DNA from: Chloroflexota bacterium
Lineage (GTDB): Bacteria > Chloroflexota > Anaerolineae > Anaerolineales > Anaerolineaceae
Direction of reading: 5' to 3'
Assembly (NCBI GenBank): GCA_029561345.1
Contig: JAKQJC010000022.1
Span: 86,232-150,231, forward strand
Length of the DNA: 64,000 bases
The notes beneath the pieces are model-generated. The model saw only the letters and a program-made list of their open reading frames with translations, did no database searches and was not told where the DNA came from. Numbering within the stretch: position 1 is the first letter of the stretch; the number at the start of each line of letters is the position of its first letter. Of this stretch, positions 49,584 to 58,943 are shown piece after piece. Both the position numbers and the translations under genes were made by a program.

Positions 49584-49895
49584 ATGTCAGACAGACATTA
49601 TAAACTTCATGACGGAAAGACCGGGGCTGCCATCACCGTGCGCATCTCGCCCCGCGCCCTGCGCAATGAAATCACAGAAATTCTCAGCGACGGCACCATT
49701 AAGATCCGCCTGATTGCCTTGCCGGCTGAAGAGCAGGCCAATGAAGCTTTGATCCGTTTTTTAGCAGAAGTTTTTGATATTTCACCCAGCAAGGTTCAGA
49801 TTGTGGCGGGCCTTTCAGGTCATGACAAACTGGTGACCCTGGAAGGCATTTCAGCAGATGCCGTTCAAAAAAAGGTGATTGCTCGCATCGCCTGA
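49584..49895 (+). CDS. yggU: DUF167 (YggU) family protein
   Basis: A 103-residue protein with the DUF167 core VRISPRALRNEITEILSDGTIKIRLIALPAEEQANEALIRFLAEVF, then SKVQIVAGLSGHDKLVTLEG. It is a small cytosolic alpha/beta fold with no known activity. AAGGCGG precedes the ATG. Last gene of the pgeF-yggS-yggT-yggU run, followed by a terminator. Confidence 0.9.
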   Translation: MSDRHYKLHDGKTGAAITVRISPRALRNEITEILSDGTIKIRLIALPAEEQANEALIRFLAEVFDISPSKVQIVAGLSGHDKLVTLEGISADAVQKKVIARIA

Positions 49896-49918
49896 AAAGG
49901 CATGAACTTTGAAAAACA

Positions 49919-49947
49919 AAACGCCAGTTCAACATGAACTGGCGTTT
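49919..49947 (+). terminator. Terminator between yggU and the convergent NACHT-like gene
   Basis: AAACGCCAGTTCA (49919-49931) pairs perfectly with TGAACTGGCGTTT (49935-49947); flanked by A's on the left and TTATTACTTT on the right, so it may work in both directions. Confidence 0.8.
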
Positions 49948-49966
49948 ATTACTTTGCGGTGGGCTT

Positions 49967-52498
49967 TCAACCCAAACCAAATTCCTTGGTTGAAGGCAGT
50001 TTTGAGCCGCTGAGGGTGAAAAACCAGAGGGCATTGAAAGCCGCTTCCTGCAGGATGGGTTCATCGGTGAAATAAAGCTGGTACATGGCACCGATGACGC
50101 CGGCTGAGGGGCTTGGCAGCAGGCGCAGGTAATCGATGGCGGCAAGCTGCTCTTCAAGGGAGCCTTCTTTAAGGATTTGCAGGAACATATCCGTGGGGAA
50201 GGTGCCTGGTGAAATGCCCACACCCTGAGCGCTGGCCTTTCCCAAAAGCCATGTGGACTCGTGGGGGGAGATCAGAGGATGAGGGGCATAAGGTGAGGCT
50301 TTTTTGCGGTTTTCAAGGGCATGCACCGCGGCGTTCCTGACCACCCACTGGCCATCTTCAATGCTGATCTTCTCAAGAATATCGTTGGCCCAACGTTCCT
50401 GAATCCGCTGCAGGCCAAAGACGGCAGCTCTGCGTACCAGCAGGTTTTCATCAAAGCTGCTCTGCTTAATGATGGAATGGCCGGTTTCAGGGCGGTTGGC
50501 CATGGTTTCGGCGATGATGCGGCCCATGCCTTCATCACCCTGCTGGAAGATGACCGAGATGGCCTCGGCCGTCTGTGTGTTGTTGATGGCCAGCAAAGCC
50601 AGGCAGGCACTCTGACGAACCAGCGGTTCATAATCGGCAAGCTGATCAATAATGGCATTGACTTGTTTGGCTTCAAGGGCTGCGCCGCAGGCCAGAAGGG
50701 CGATCTGCCGGATTTCAGGTGAGGGTTGATTGATGAGCTGCTGGATCAGGATAGAGACAGATGGGTCGCCTGATGCGACAAAAGCAGCCATGGCACGGGT
50801 GCGCAAACAGCGGGGAAGATGGGGCTTTTGCAGCAGTTCAGCCAGCCGGCGCATCACTTTGCCGCGCCAGGGCGCAGATGAAGGTGTTTCTGAAAGACAG
50901 CGGGCCACCATAAACAGGTTGCGGTGCAAAGGATCTTCGACGTCCTGAGCCATCAATGCGTCAACCTGTTGGGTGATATCGTAAATGGAAGCCATAAACC
51001 GCAGCAGGGCAATTTTGCCAGGCCAGGTAGGAGCATTGATGATTTCATTCAGCTGCTCATTATTGGTGATGGCCAGACTGGCGAGGTATCCGATGAACAA
51101 TGGCTGAGAGAAACCCAAACCTTCTTTATACTCTACCAGCAGGCCGCTATCCAGAATTTCAGGCAAAGCCTGGCGGATGGATGAAGCTTTCTTTTGCGCC
51201 TGCGCAGCCAGCTGGACGGCCCCATCTATAAGAGCCGCCGTTTTTGATGGGGCCGTGTCGGTATTTTTGGTCAGTTCGGTCACCAACGCGTTTGCCTGAC
51301 TGCCGGTGATCATGGTCTGACCTTTCAAAATCATCTGCAGAGCCAGACGTTCAAGGGCAGTGCGTTTCTGCGGGTCGCGGATGGAGCGGTGAATATGAGA
51401 TTCGACCGCATCCGCCACCTTGCTGCCGCGCGCATCGCCAGCATACAATGCCCAAGTTTTTAATGTAATCTCCAGTGGGGTTAGAGTGGGATTTTCAGCG
51501 AGAATCCAGTTGACAAAATATTGGGTTTCAACCGGGAGGAAGCCCTGTTCTTCATATTTTGGACCGATGTGGGCATTCCAGAGGGTATCCCAGCGGTGGA
51601 TAAAGTATTCGCGTTCAGCCCGGCCCCAGGCGGTAAGAGCCAGCGGGACGATGCCCAACTGCATCAAACCGTTCAGATATTCTGGTGCGGCGGCAATGAC
51701 CAGGCGGAGGCCAGGGTATTGTTTGAGCAGGCTGCGGAGGTAGTTGGAGAGAGCCGGGAGCAAAGCCGGAGAAAGGCTGTCTGCGCCGTCCAAAATCAAT
51801 ATGGCCTGGTGCTGGCTCACTGCATTTTTGAGATAACCCGGCACCTGGGCCTGATTGAGGGTTGAAATGACCTCCTGGGCGGCAGAAATAATGGGTGAGA
51901 GGGGATCCTTGGGGGCGTTGCCCTCCAGAATGCCCAGGTTATTGACATGGACAAAAATGGGTACCATTTCAGAAAAGGCGCCCAGGCGCGGGTCTTTGCG
52001 GGCAAGCTGGCAGGTAAAATGGGCCAGGGCGGTGGTTTTTCCGGCGCCAGGCTGACCAATGATGCCCACCTGCAGGCCGCCCTGCAGGGCTTCGGCAATG
52101 GAGAGGGTGGGCATGCTGAACTGGGCTGAGAATTCGGGCCAATCGGGCATATAGGGGACGGTGGATTGGAAGGTGTCCTCGGTTGGATAAGTGCCGTCTG
52201 CCAGAGGAAGAGGTGGAGGGGCCAGCAACCGAGGGGTGACTACAATTTCATCGAGAGAAAAGAGCGCATTGGCCACATGCAGGGATTGAGAGGCAACCAG
52301 TATTTCCTTGCGATAGCGGTCGTCGAAGGTGTTGGTGGCTTTTTTCTGGGTGGTGACGCGGAAGGTTTTGACTCTTTCAAGGATCACCGGCAGGTTGGCA
52401 CGCAAAGACCAGATGGCAAAGCTGAAGGCAATTCCGGCGATAAAACCGACGATAAAGGAAAAGCGGTCGATATAAAGGTTGAAAAGGAAATCAAACAT
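49967..52498 (-). CDS. Membrane-anchored NACHT-like STAND NTPase with C-terminal HEAT repeats
   Basis: An 843-residue protein. One membrane span lies near 13-33 (FSFIVGFIAGIAFSFAIWSL). The NTPase domain has Walker A GQPGAGKT (148-155) and a NACHT-style Walker B ILILDGAD (233-240). A helical middle follows (about 260-520), then from about 540 HEAT-like repeats (SSAPWRGKVMRRLAELL, DPSVSILIQQLINQPSPEIRQIALLACGAAL, LVRRAAVFGLQRIQERW, VVRNAAVHALENRK). STAND NTPases act as signal switches and several bacterial ones sense phage, but this one sits among housekeeping genes. It follows the zinc-ribbon gene by 3 nt. No effector domain is recognised. Confidence 0.75.
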   Translation of the reverse strand: MFDFLFNLYIDRFSFIVGFIAGIAFSFAIWSLRANLPVILERVKTFRVTTQKKATNTFDDRYRKEILVASQSLHVANALFSLDEIVVTPRLLAPPPLPLADGTYPTEDTFQSTVPYMPDWPEFSAQFSMPTLSIAEALQGGLQVGIIGQPGAGKTTALAHFTCQLARKDPRLGAFSEMVPIFVHVNNLGILEGNAPKDPLSPIISAAQEVISTLNQAQVPGYLKNAVSQHQAILILDGADSLSPALLPALSNYLRSLLKQYPGLRLVIAAAPEYLNGLMQLGIVPLALTAWGRAEREYFIHRWDTLWNAHIGPKYEEQGFLPVETQYFVNWILAENPTLTPLEITLKTWALYAGDARGSKVADAVESHIHRSIRDPQKRTALERLALQMILKGQTMITGSQANALVTELTKNTDTAPSKTAALIDGAVQLAAQAQKKASSIRQALPEILDSGLLVEYKEGLGFSQPLFIGYLASLAITNNEQLNEIINAPTWPGKIALLRFMASIYDITQQVDALMAQDVEDPLHRNLFMVARCLSETPSSAPWRGKVMRRLAELLQKPHLPRCLRTRAMAAFVASGDPSVSILIQQLINQPSPEIRQIALLACGAALEAKQVNAIIDQLADYEPLVRQSACLALLAINNTQTAEAISVIFQQGDEGMGRIIAETMANRPETGHSIIKQSSFDENLLVRRAAVFGLQRIQERWANDILEKISIEDGQWVVRNAAVHALENRKKASPYAPHPLISPHESTWLLGKASAQGVGISPGTFPTDMFLQILKEGSLEEQLAAIDYLRLLPSPSAGVIGAMYQLYFTDEPILQEAAFNALWFFTLSGSKLPSTKEFGLG

Positions 52499-52501
52499 AG
52501 G

Positions 52502-53203
52502 CTATCCAGCGTAGAGGATGCGCCCGCAAGAGGGGCAAAAATTGACCTGACTGGGAGAACGGGCTGCCTGGCGCATGGCCGGGCTTAGCATATTGCCGCA
52601 ACCGCCGCAGGAGTCATCCTGAATATCGGCCACGGCAAGACCGCGCTTTTGAGCGCTGAGGCGGTTGTAGAGTTCCAGATCTGGAGCGGGAATGGACGGC
52701 AGGATGGCAAGCCTTTCAGACTCGAGGCGTTCCATTTCTTTTTCCAGGGTTACTTTTTCGCCCAGCAAGGCTGCCTGAGATGTGGCAGCAGCCGCCAATG
52801 CCTGGTTGAGCTGCTCAACCGCAGCGGCCGTGCCTTTTTCGGCTTCTTCCATGGCTTCCATGGCGGCTAATTGTTCATCTTCAAGCATGCTCAAATGTTT
52901 TTTGAGAGAAGCCTGTTCGTTTTGCAGGTCGTTCAATTCCTTGGGGTTTTGTACCCGTCCGCCGTAGAGCGTGGATTGATTCTGTTCAAGCTTGATTTGC
53001 ATGGCCTGGACAGCATTTTCGGCGCTGCGCAGGTTGCTGTGGGCAGTTTTTTGAGTCTGTTCCGCTTTGGCATGGCGCTGTTGGGCAGCGGCCAGAACCG
53101 GGTCGGTTGAAAGGATGCGGGAAATCTCAGCCAGGCGCAAAGAAATTTGGGCGCGGCGAGTGTCCATTTTTTGCAGGCGGTAAAGATGAAATATCTGGCT
53201 CAT
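52502..53203 (-). CDS. Coiled-coil protein with C4-type zinc ribbon
   Basis: A 233-residue protein: a long coiled-coil hairpin (about 5-170) and a C-terminal zinc ribbon formed by CGGCG and CPSCG. This is the widespread C4-type zinc-ribbon family (zf-RING_7), often annotated as nucleic-acid-binding without proof. The segment GGRVQNPKELNDLQNE near 80-95 is a conserved family landmark. It is transcribed with the NACHT-like gene. Confidence 0.85.
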   Translation of the reverse strand: MSQIFHLYRLQKMDTRRAQISLRLAEISRILSTDPVLAAAQQRHAKAEQTQKTAHSNLRSAENAVQAMQIKLEQNQSTLYGGRVQNPKELNDLQNEQASLKKHLSMLEDEQLAAMEAMEEAEKGTAAAVEQLNQALAAAATSQAALLGEKVTLEKEMERLESERLAILPSIPAPDLELYNRLSAQKRGLAVADIQDDSCGGCGNMLSPAMRQAARSPSQVNFCPSCGRILYAG

Positions 53204-53274
53204 GAATTTATTATAGCAGAATGTTCTTTTTGCAAGGCTTCAAAACGATCCCAGGTGAAGAGAATCTGAACAAC

Positions 53275-53310
53275 TGCCCGACCAACTTTGTATATGCTGT
53301 TGGCCGGGCA
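53275..53310. terminator. Long inverted repeat downstream of the exporter operon
   Basis: TGCCCGACCAAC (53275-53286) pairs with GTTGGCCGGGCA (53299-53310) with a 12-nt loop. No T-run follows, so it may stabilise the 3' end rather than terminate. Confidence 0.5.
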
Positions 53311-53369
53311 ATATTGAGGAACGGGCTAAAAAACCTGCCAGCTGTGGCTATCGGGAAATGAGATGAGTT

Positions 53370-54596
53370 TTATTCATACCGCAGGGCTTCAACGGGCTCC
53401 AGGCCGGCAGCGCGGTTGGCTGGATAGATGCCAAAGAACAGGCCCACGGCGGTGGAAAATGCGGTGGCCAGCAGAATGGCGTTCAGGCCGATACCGGGGT
53501 TGAGCGGGGTGCCGTTGGCCGCGGCAATCTGACCTACGATGAAGGCAATCAACCAGCCCAGAGCAATGCCGATCAGGCCGCCGATCAGGCTGAGGAGAGC
53601 TGATTCGGTCAAAAACTGGATCATGATATCCCGTTTGCGTGCGCCCAGGGCCTTGCGCAGGCCGATTTCACGGGTCCGTTCTGTGACTGAGACGAGCATG
53701 ATGTTCATGATGCCAATGCCGCCTACCAGGAGAGAGATGCCGGCGATGCCGCCAAGAAAAACAGTCAAAACGCCGGTGATGAGTTGGGCGGTCTGCACAA
53801 AATCTTGTTGGGAAAGGATGGTGAAATCATCCTCCCCGATGGGAGAGCGGTGGCGTTCGCGGATGACCTGACTGGCTTCATCGCTGGCAAAAGAAACGGA
53901 TTCAGCATCAACTGCCTGAATGAGAATGTAATCGGCACGGTCCTTCTGCCGTTTCAGGACGCGGTTTTGAGCAGTGCTGAAGGGCACCAGAATGATGCGG
54001 TCCTGCGAGCCAAAGGCGCTGCCGCCTTTGGGGGCCAGCACGCCGAGGACGCGAAACGGCTGGCCGTTGATGCGGATGTTCTCGCCTGTCACCCCGTCGC
54101 GGCGGCCAAAAAGCCGGTCGGCAGCTTCAGGGCCCAAAATGGCCACGGCGGCCTGCCCCAGGTTGTGCGATTCGGTGATGAATTCACCTTCCAGCAGGGA
54201 GTAACTGCTCATGGCGATATATTCAGGCGTGGCTCCGGTGACGGACAGACGCAGGCTGGTTTTGCCATAGGCCACCTCTGTGTTTCCCTGGATCACCGGC
54301 GCCGAAGTGAGGATGGACGGCGCGGAGAACTGGTCCAGCAGGGCATTGGCATCTGAAATGGTCAGCGGTTTGCCGTTACGGACGTTTTGGGTGAAATTGC
54401 CGGGGAACACGAAAAGAAGATTGGTGCCGATGCCGCTGATGGAATTGGTGATGGTATCCTGTGCGCCCTGGCCAACCCCCAGCATGGCGATGACGGCCCC
54501 CACGCCGATGACGATGCCGAGGATGGTGAGGCCGGAGCGGAGTTTGTTGGCGCTGAGGCTTTCAAGAGCCTCGAAGATGCTTTGTCCGATATTCAT
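53370..54596 (-). CDS. MacB-like ABC transporter permease
   Basis: A 408-residue permease: one N-terminal span (LRSGLTILGIVIGVGAVIAM), a large extracytosolic MacB-type periplasmic-core domain (about 45-270), and three spans at the C-terminus (SLLVGGIGIMNIMLVSVTERTREIGLRKALGA is the FtsX signature). It ends ANRAAGLEPVEALRYE, the classic end of this family. The start overlaps the ATPase stop (ATGA). Exports or extracts lipids, peptides or drugs with its adaptor and ATPase. Confidence 0.93.
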   Translation of the reverse strand: MNIGQSIFEALESLSANKLRSGLTILGIVIGVGAVIAMLGVGQGAQDTITNSISGIGTNLLFVFPGNFTQNVRNGKPLTISDANALLDQFSAPSILTSAPVIQGNTEVAYGKTSLRLSVTGATPEYIAMSSYSLLEGEFITESHNLGQAAVAILGPEAADRLFGRRDGVTGENIRINGQPFRVLGVLAPKGGSAFGSQDRIILVPFSTAQNRVLKRQKDRADYILIQAVDAESVSFASDEASQVIRERHRSPIGEDDFTILSQQDFVQTAQLITGVLTVFLGGIAGISLLVGGIGIMNIMLVSVTERTREIGLRKALGARKRDIMIQFLTESALLSLIGGLIGIALGWLIAFIVGQIAAANGTPLNPGIGLNAILLATAFSTAVGLFFGIYPANRAAGLEPVEALRYE

Positions 54597-55276
54597 GTTT
54601 CCTCCGTCACCAGCAGGCCATCCCTCAGGCGGATGATGCGCTCGGCATGAGCGCCAATGGTAGGATCGTGGGTGATGATGATGAGGGTGGTTTTGTACTG
54701 CTGGTTGAGGTTGAGGAGCAGTTCCATGATCTCCTTGCCAGAGCGGGTATCAAGATTGCCGGTGGGTTCATCGGCCATGATGATGGATGGTTCATTGACC
54801 AGGGCGCGAGCAATGGCCACGCGCTGCTGCTGGCCGCCGGACAATTCGGATGGGCGGTGATTCATGCGCTCAGACAGACCAACGGCCTCCAGCGAAGCCC
54901 GCGCCTTGTCCCGAATGTTTTTCACATTCCCATAACGCAAGGGAAGTTCTACATTGGCAAGGGCCGAGGCGCGCGGCAGCAGATTGAAGCTTTGAAAGAC
55001 AAATCCCACTTTGCGGTTACGGATGATGGCCAGCTGGTCGCCAGTGAGCCGTTCCACAGCCTGTCCATCGAGAATATATTTTCCGGAAGTGGGGCGGTCC
55101 AGGCAGCCGAGGATGTTCATCAGGGTGGATTTGCCCGAGCCGGAAGGCCCCATGATGGCGATGACTTCGCCCCGGGTGATGTTGAAGCTGACCCCGGCCA
55201 GGGCTTTCACTTCAACCGTGCCCATATGATAAATTTTGGTCAGGTTTTCAACCTGGATGACGCAGTCTTCTTCCAT
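54593..55276 (-). CDS. MacB/LolD-like ABC transporter ATPase
   Basis: A 227-residue ATPase starting [19 protein letters not shown]. Walker [11 protein letters not shown]-loop [10 protein letters not shown], signature [15 protein letters not shown], Walker [14 protein letters not shown] and H-loop ITHD are all intact. The ATG at 55276 has GAGG about 8 nt upstream; an earlier in-frame start at 55288 would overlap the adaptor gene. It powers the permease encoded next. Confidence 0.95.
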   Translation of the reverse strand: MEEDCVIQVENLTKIYHMGTVEVKALAGVSFNITRGEVIAIMGPSGSGKSTLMNILGCLDRPTSGKYILDGQAVERLTGDQLAIIRNRKVGFVFQSFNLLPRASALANVELPLRYGNVKNIRDKARASLEAVGLSERMNHRPSELSGGQQQRVAIARALVNEPSIIMADEPTGNLDTRSGKEIMELLLNLNQQYKTTLIIITHDPTIGAHAERIIRLRDGLLVTEET

Positions 55277-55284
55277 AATCAACC

Positions 55285-56703
55285 TCACCTTCCACCCATG
55301 AAGGATGGGCCGCCGGTGATATTCGTCAGGTCCAGCGGCGGGTTAAGGATGATGACATCCCCTTCCTGAAGGTTGCCGGAGAGGATCTGGCTGTTGGTAT
55401 CAGAAGAGACACCCAGTTCGACCTGAACCGCAACCGGCTGATTATCTTTCAGCATATAGACATAGCGCAGGCCGCTGCGCACTCGGACCGAGCGGTTGGG
55501 CACATTGAGCACATCCTCAATTTCATCCACAATAATGTTGACGGCGGCTGTCATGCCTGGACGGACGCTGGAATCGGCGTCGGTCATTTCAATGGTCACG
55601 TTGTAATTGACGGAGGTTTGGCCCTGAATGGGTACCCGGGCAATTTGGATCACCACACCGTGAAAAGTTTTATTAGGGATGGCATCGAAGGTGAAATTGA
55701 CCGTCTGGCTGACCGCGATTTTGTTGATATCAATTTCTGAAATGGGCACATCCACAAACAGGTGGGATAAATCGTCAATACGGAAGGAAATGGTGCCGGG
55801 GGATACCTGGTCGCCGGTTTTGGAGCGCACTTCAGTGATGATGCCGGCAAAGGGGGCAGTGATGGACGAGAGGCGCAGGGTGGCTTGAATGGCGGCGATG
55901 CGGGCTTCGGCGGCGGTGATATCATCGGGATCAGGGCCATCTTTTAGACGATTCCATTCGCGTTCGGCTTCATTAAACTGTGCCTGGGCGAGGTCCAGCT
56001 TGGCCTGAGCTTCATCAACTTCTTCGGTATCGGAGGCGCCGGTGAGGTAATTGAGGTTAATCAGAGCGCGGTCTCGTTTGGCAATGGCAGCAGAAAGGTT
56101 GCTTTCGGCCACCACACGGGCGCGGTCATCCGGGGAATTATCAGCAACGCGGTCAAACATATCTTGCGCGCGTTCGACCTCATCCTTTGCCAGAACATAG
56201 GTGGCGCGGGCGGCATCAATTTGCTCTTTGGTGCCGCGGGTGGTGGCATTGCGGTAGCTGCGTTTTTTCTGCGCGTCTTCCAGGTTTTTCTGCGCCTGAA
56301 CAAGGTTCAATTCAGCCTGGGCGCGGTTCACTTGCGATTCCTGCAGGTTTTTCAGGTTGCGCCGGGCGGTGACCAGATCAGCTTCGGCCAGGATAATATT
56401 TTGCGCCAGGGTTGTTCTATCCAATGAGGCAAGCAGATCACCTGGTTGAACCAGGTCATCAATTTTCACCGGCAGAGAGGCAATGCTGCCGCTGGTTTGC
56501 CAGGATAAAAAGGCAGATTGGCTGGGCCTGACCACGCCGGTGCCGCCGATGGAGGCGATGATGTGAGAGCGTTCCACGCGGACCGTCTGGTAATTGGACT
56601 GGCTGGCCTGCTGCTGCGCCTGGATATAGGTTACGCCATAATAGATGCCAACCACGGCAGCAACAGCCACGGCAACCCATGCCACTACTTTAAGTATTTT
56701 CAT
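55285..56703 (-). CDS. HlyD/MacA-like periplasmic adaptor (membrane fusion) protein
   Basis: A 472-residue protein with an N-terminal membrane anchor (VVAWVAVAVAAVVGIYYGVTYI), a biotinyl-lipoyl half-motif (VKIDDLVQPGDLLASLD), a long coiled-coil hairpin (about 105-270), the second lipoyl half (ITAPFAGIITEVRSKTGDQVSPG) and a beta-barrel region. The coiled coil is longer than in MacA. First gene of the exporter operon, 8 nt before the ATPase start. In a monoderm cell it would work without an outer-membrane channel. Confidence 0.92.
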   Translation of the reverse strand: MKILKVVAWVAVAVAAVVGIYYGVTYIQAQQQASQSNYQTVRVERSHIIASIGGTGVVRPSQSAFLSWQTSGSIASLPVKIDDLVQPGDLLASLDRTTLAQNIILAEADLVTARRNLKNLQESQVNRAQAELNLVQAQKNLEDAQKKRSYRNATTRGTKEQIDAARATYVLAKDEVERAQDMFDRVADNSPDDRARVVAESNLSAAIAKRDRALINLNYLTGASDTEEVDEAQAKLDLAQAQFNEAEREWNRLKDGPDPDDITAAEARIAAIQATLRLSSITAPFAGIITEVRSKTGDQVSPGTISFRIDDLSHLFVDVPISEIDINKIAVSQTVNFTFDAIPNKTFHGVVIQIARVPIQGQTSVNYNVTIEMTDADSSVRPGMTAAVNIIVDEIEDVLNVPNRSVRVRSGLRYVYMLKDNQPVAVQVELGVSSDTNSQILSGNLQEGDVIILNPPLDLTNITGGPSFMGGR

Positions 56704-56852
56704 TGGAGTTTCTCCTTCTCAAGTCCAACAAACGACAACGATAAAAGATAATCCCATCATACCCATTGTTTGTAAAAGGGATCTTAGAATTCAACCACCA
56801 AACCGCACAGCAGGTGGAAAAAATCTGCCGGGGTGTGAGTGAAAGCAGGGGA

Positions 56853-58460
56853 TTATTGCAGCTTGCAGCCGCAAAAACGGCAGAAATGTGAATCAGTTCG
56901 CTGCGGTTTCTTGCATTTGGGGCAGATGACTTCCTGCGGAGGGGCCATACTCGCAAGGTCGCTGATGGGAATGGTGTTTGAAATAACGCGCGGCTGCGGC
57001 GGTGGGGCAGCATTGGAGAGATCGATGGTTTCGCGGACGGGAGGCTGGGGAGCAGGCTCGGGAGGGGTGATGACCCGCACCACGGGGACCTGCAAAGCGG
57101 GCGGCGGGGTCGCGGGGGGCAGCGGTGGAACCGCCGGACTTGGCGGGGCGGCTGGATCTTGAACACGAAACTGAAGATCCATAAAACGAATCAGGTCATT
57201 GTGATGAATTGGCGTTGGTTCCGTGATGCGCACGCCGTTGAGATAGGAGCCATTGGCGCTGCCCAGATCGGTCAGGATGTAGCTGCCATCCTTCAACTCA
57301 ATGAGGGCATGTGAGCGGGAGATTTGCGTGTTTTGCAGGCGCAAATCGTTGTTGACCGAGCGGCCGATATGGGTTGACGGCAGCAGAATAAAAGCGGTGC
57401 CTTTTTGCGGCCCCTCTTCATAGATGAGTTTCCAGGGGGTGATTACCTGGGGAACTGGCTGAAGCGGGCTGGTTTCATAAAGCGATGCGTTCAGTGCGGC
57501 GGGGTTGAGCAGTTCACCCAGCAGTTTTTCGGCTGTTTCGAGGCTGATGAGCGAAACCTTGACTTCATCCCCTTCGCCGAAAATATCCATAAACCAGAGC
57601 AGGCGGCGCGAACGGACAAAGAATTCCATCAGGTTTTGGAGCGATTGATCGGCGTTTTGCGAGGTGAGGTGGAAGGCGACGGCTGAGGTGCGCTCGTGCA
57701 GAGATGAGACCAGCAGCAGGCCGGCCTCAGAAAGGTGGACGGTGTCGCGGCGGGTGAGGTCAGCGAGCAGGCCGAGGCCGACCAGGTTTTGCAGAGAGGT
57801 TCTGATCAGCTCTGGAGAAAGGCGGTCAATTTTAACCGGCATCAGCGGCAGGAAAAAAGGCAGCAGCCAGCGGGGATCCTGATAGGTGAGGCCGTCATCC
57901 ACAGAGCGGCAGATATCTGCAAGGGCAAACTCTTCGTCAACCGGGCGATGTTCCAGCCAGGCAGCATAGTGAATGCGGCTGTACAGGTCCGCCAGGCCAC
58001 AAAGCACGATCCAATCTGGCAGGGCCATTTTGATGGTCAACTGCCCTTCCCAAACCGGAATATCAGGCTCCAGGTTGGCCAGCATGGAATGGCAGAGGCT
58101 GGCAGAAGAAGGCACGCTGTTGACCAGGAACTCTTTTGCGAGATCGTCGCGGCCAGCCAGTATCCACTGGCTTTCAGCCAGGGTTTGATGTGGCATGGCG
58201 TAGGTCTTAACCAGGCGATTGTGATCGCGGAGAAAGTGGATCTGGGCAATGCAGGGTGGGGCGGCGAGGGTTTTCAGATAAAGTTGAATGCGTCCCTGTT
58301 CTTCGGGGGTTTTGCCGTCAAACCAGCTTGCCGCCATGCCCAGCAGATTGGTGCCGGAGGTATCGGGGATGAAGAACCGGCCCAGAGGGGAAACCGGTAA
58401 GGAGAAGCGCTGCACCAGGGGACTGAGAATGGCTTTGGGCAGGTGGATGGGATGGTTCAT
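56853..58460 (-). CDS. FHA-domain protein with C-terminal zinc ribbon
   Basis: A 535-residue protein. The N-terminal 340 residues are an unassigned globular region. An FHA domain follows at about 350-425 with the phosphothreonine-binding set IGRSVNNDLRL, SRSHALIEL and LGSANGSYLNG. Then comes a Pro-rich linker (about 430-500) and a C-terminal zinc ribbon CPKCKKPQRT..CRFCGCKL. It should bind phosphothreonine-marked partners, although no Ser/Thr kinase lies in the window. Its ATG overlaps the stop of the 121-residue gene upstream (ATGA), so they are coupled. Confidence 0.8.
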   Translation of the reverse strand: MNHPIHLPKAILSPLVQRFSLPVSPLGRFFIPDTSGTNLLGMAASWFDGKTPEEQGRIQLYLKTLAAPPCIAQIHFLRDHNRLVKTYAMPHQTLAESQWILAGRDDLAKEFLVNSVPSSASLCHSMLANLEPDIPVWEGQLTIKMALPDWIVLCGLADLYSRIHYAAWLEHRPVDEEFALADICRSVDDGLTYQDPRWLLPFFLPLMPVKIDRLSPELIRTSLQNLVGLGLLADLTRRDTVHLSEAGLLLVSSLHERTSAVAFHLTSQNADQSLQNLMEFFVRSRRLLWFMDIFGEGDEVKVSLISLETAEKLLGELLNPAALNASLYETSPLQPVPQVITPWKLIYEEGPQKGTAFILLPSTHIGRSVNNDLRLQNTQISRSHALIELKDGSYILTDLGSANGSYLNGVRITEPTPIHHNDLIRFMDLQFRVQDPAAPPSPAVPPLPPATPPPALQVPVVRVITPPEPAPQPPVRETIDLSNAAPPPQPRVISNTIPISDLASMAPPQEVICPKCKKPQRTDSHFCRFCGCKLQ

Positions 58461-58822
58461 GCTTTTGCCCCCTTGATGGGTGAGGTGCGCCGGGGTGAGG
58501 TGAGATGAAGGTCCAGGTTGGCTGGAGTCTGCCGCAGTTTATCGAGCAGACGGTAAACGCCGGGCGGGCAGGGTTTATCGGCAGAGGCGCCGGTGTGGAC
58601 AGGGGTGAGTTGATCGGGGATCAGGGGGTTATGCGATGGAAATTGACGCAAAGACAGAATGGGCAGGGTGATATTTTCAGACTGGTTCAGGAGAGCATTC
58701 TGTTCATCAAAGAGGCTGGTGATCGCCGAATCTGTCATCAGCTGGGCGGAGATTTTCTCCTGGTTGACAGGAATTTGCGCCGCAGAAGGGGCATTTTTCC
58801 AGAGATCTGTCTGTCCATCCAT
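58457..58822 (-). CDS. Hypothetical 121-residue protein
   Basis: Starts MDGQTDLWKNAPSAAQIPV. Ser/Pro/Leu-rich with no membrane span or cysteine pair and only one Cys (DKPCPPGVYRLLDKL). Family not recognised. Coupled by ATGA to the FHA gene and read as the first gene of that pair, so probably a partner or regulator of the FHA protein. Confidence 0.6.
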   Translation of the reverse strand: MDGQTDLWKNAPSAAQIPVNQEKISAQLMTDSAITSLFDEQNALLNQSENITLPILSLRQFPSHNPLIPDQLTPVHTGASADKPCPPGVYRLLDKLRQTPANLDLHLTSPRRTSPIKGAKA

Positions 58823-58943
58823 ACATCATCACCTCAGAAAAGGATACAAAAATATTATACTCCCCTTTTTGGGGGACGGGTTTGGGAGGGGGTAAAAAAT
58901 ATGTTAGACTATAGCCAGTTGAGGAAGAAAAGGAGGATCTGTT

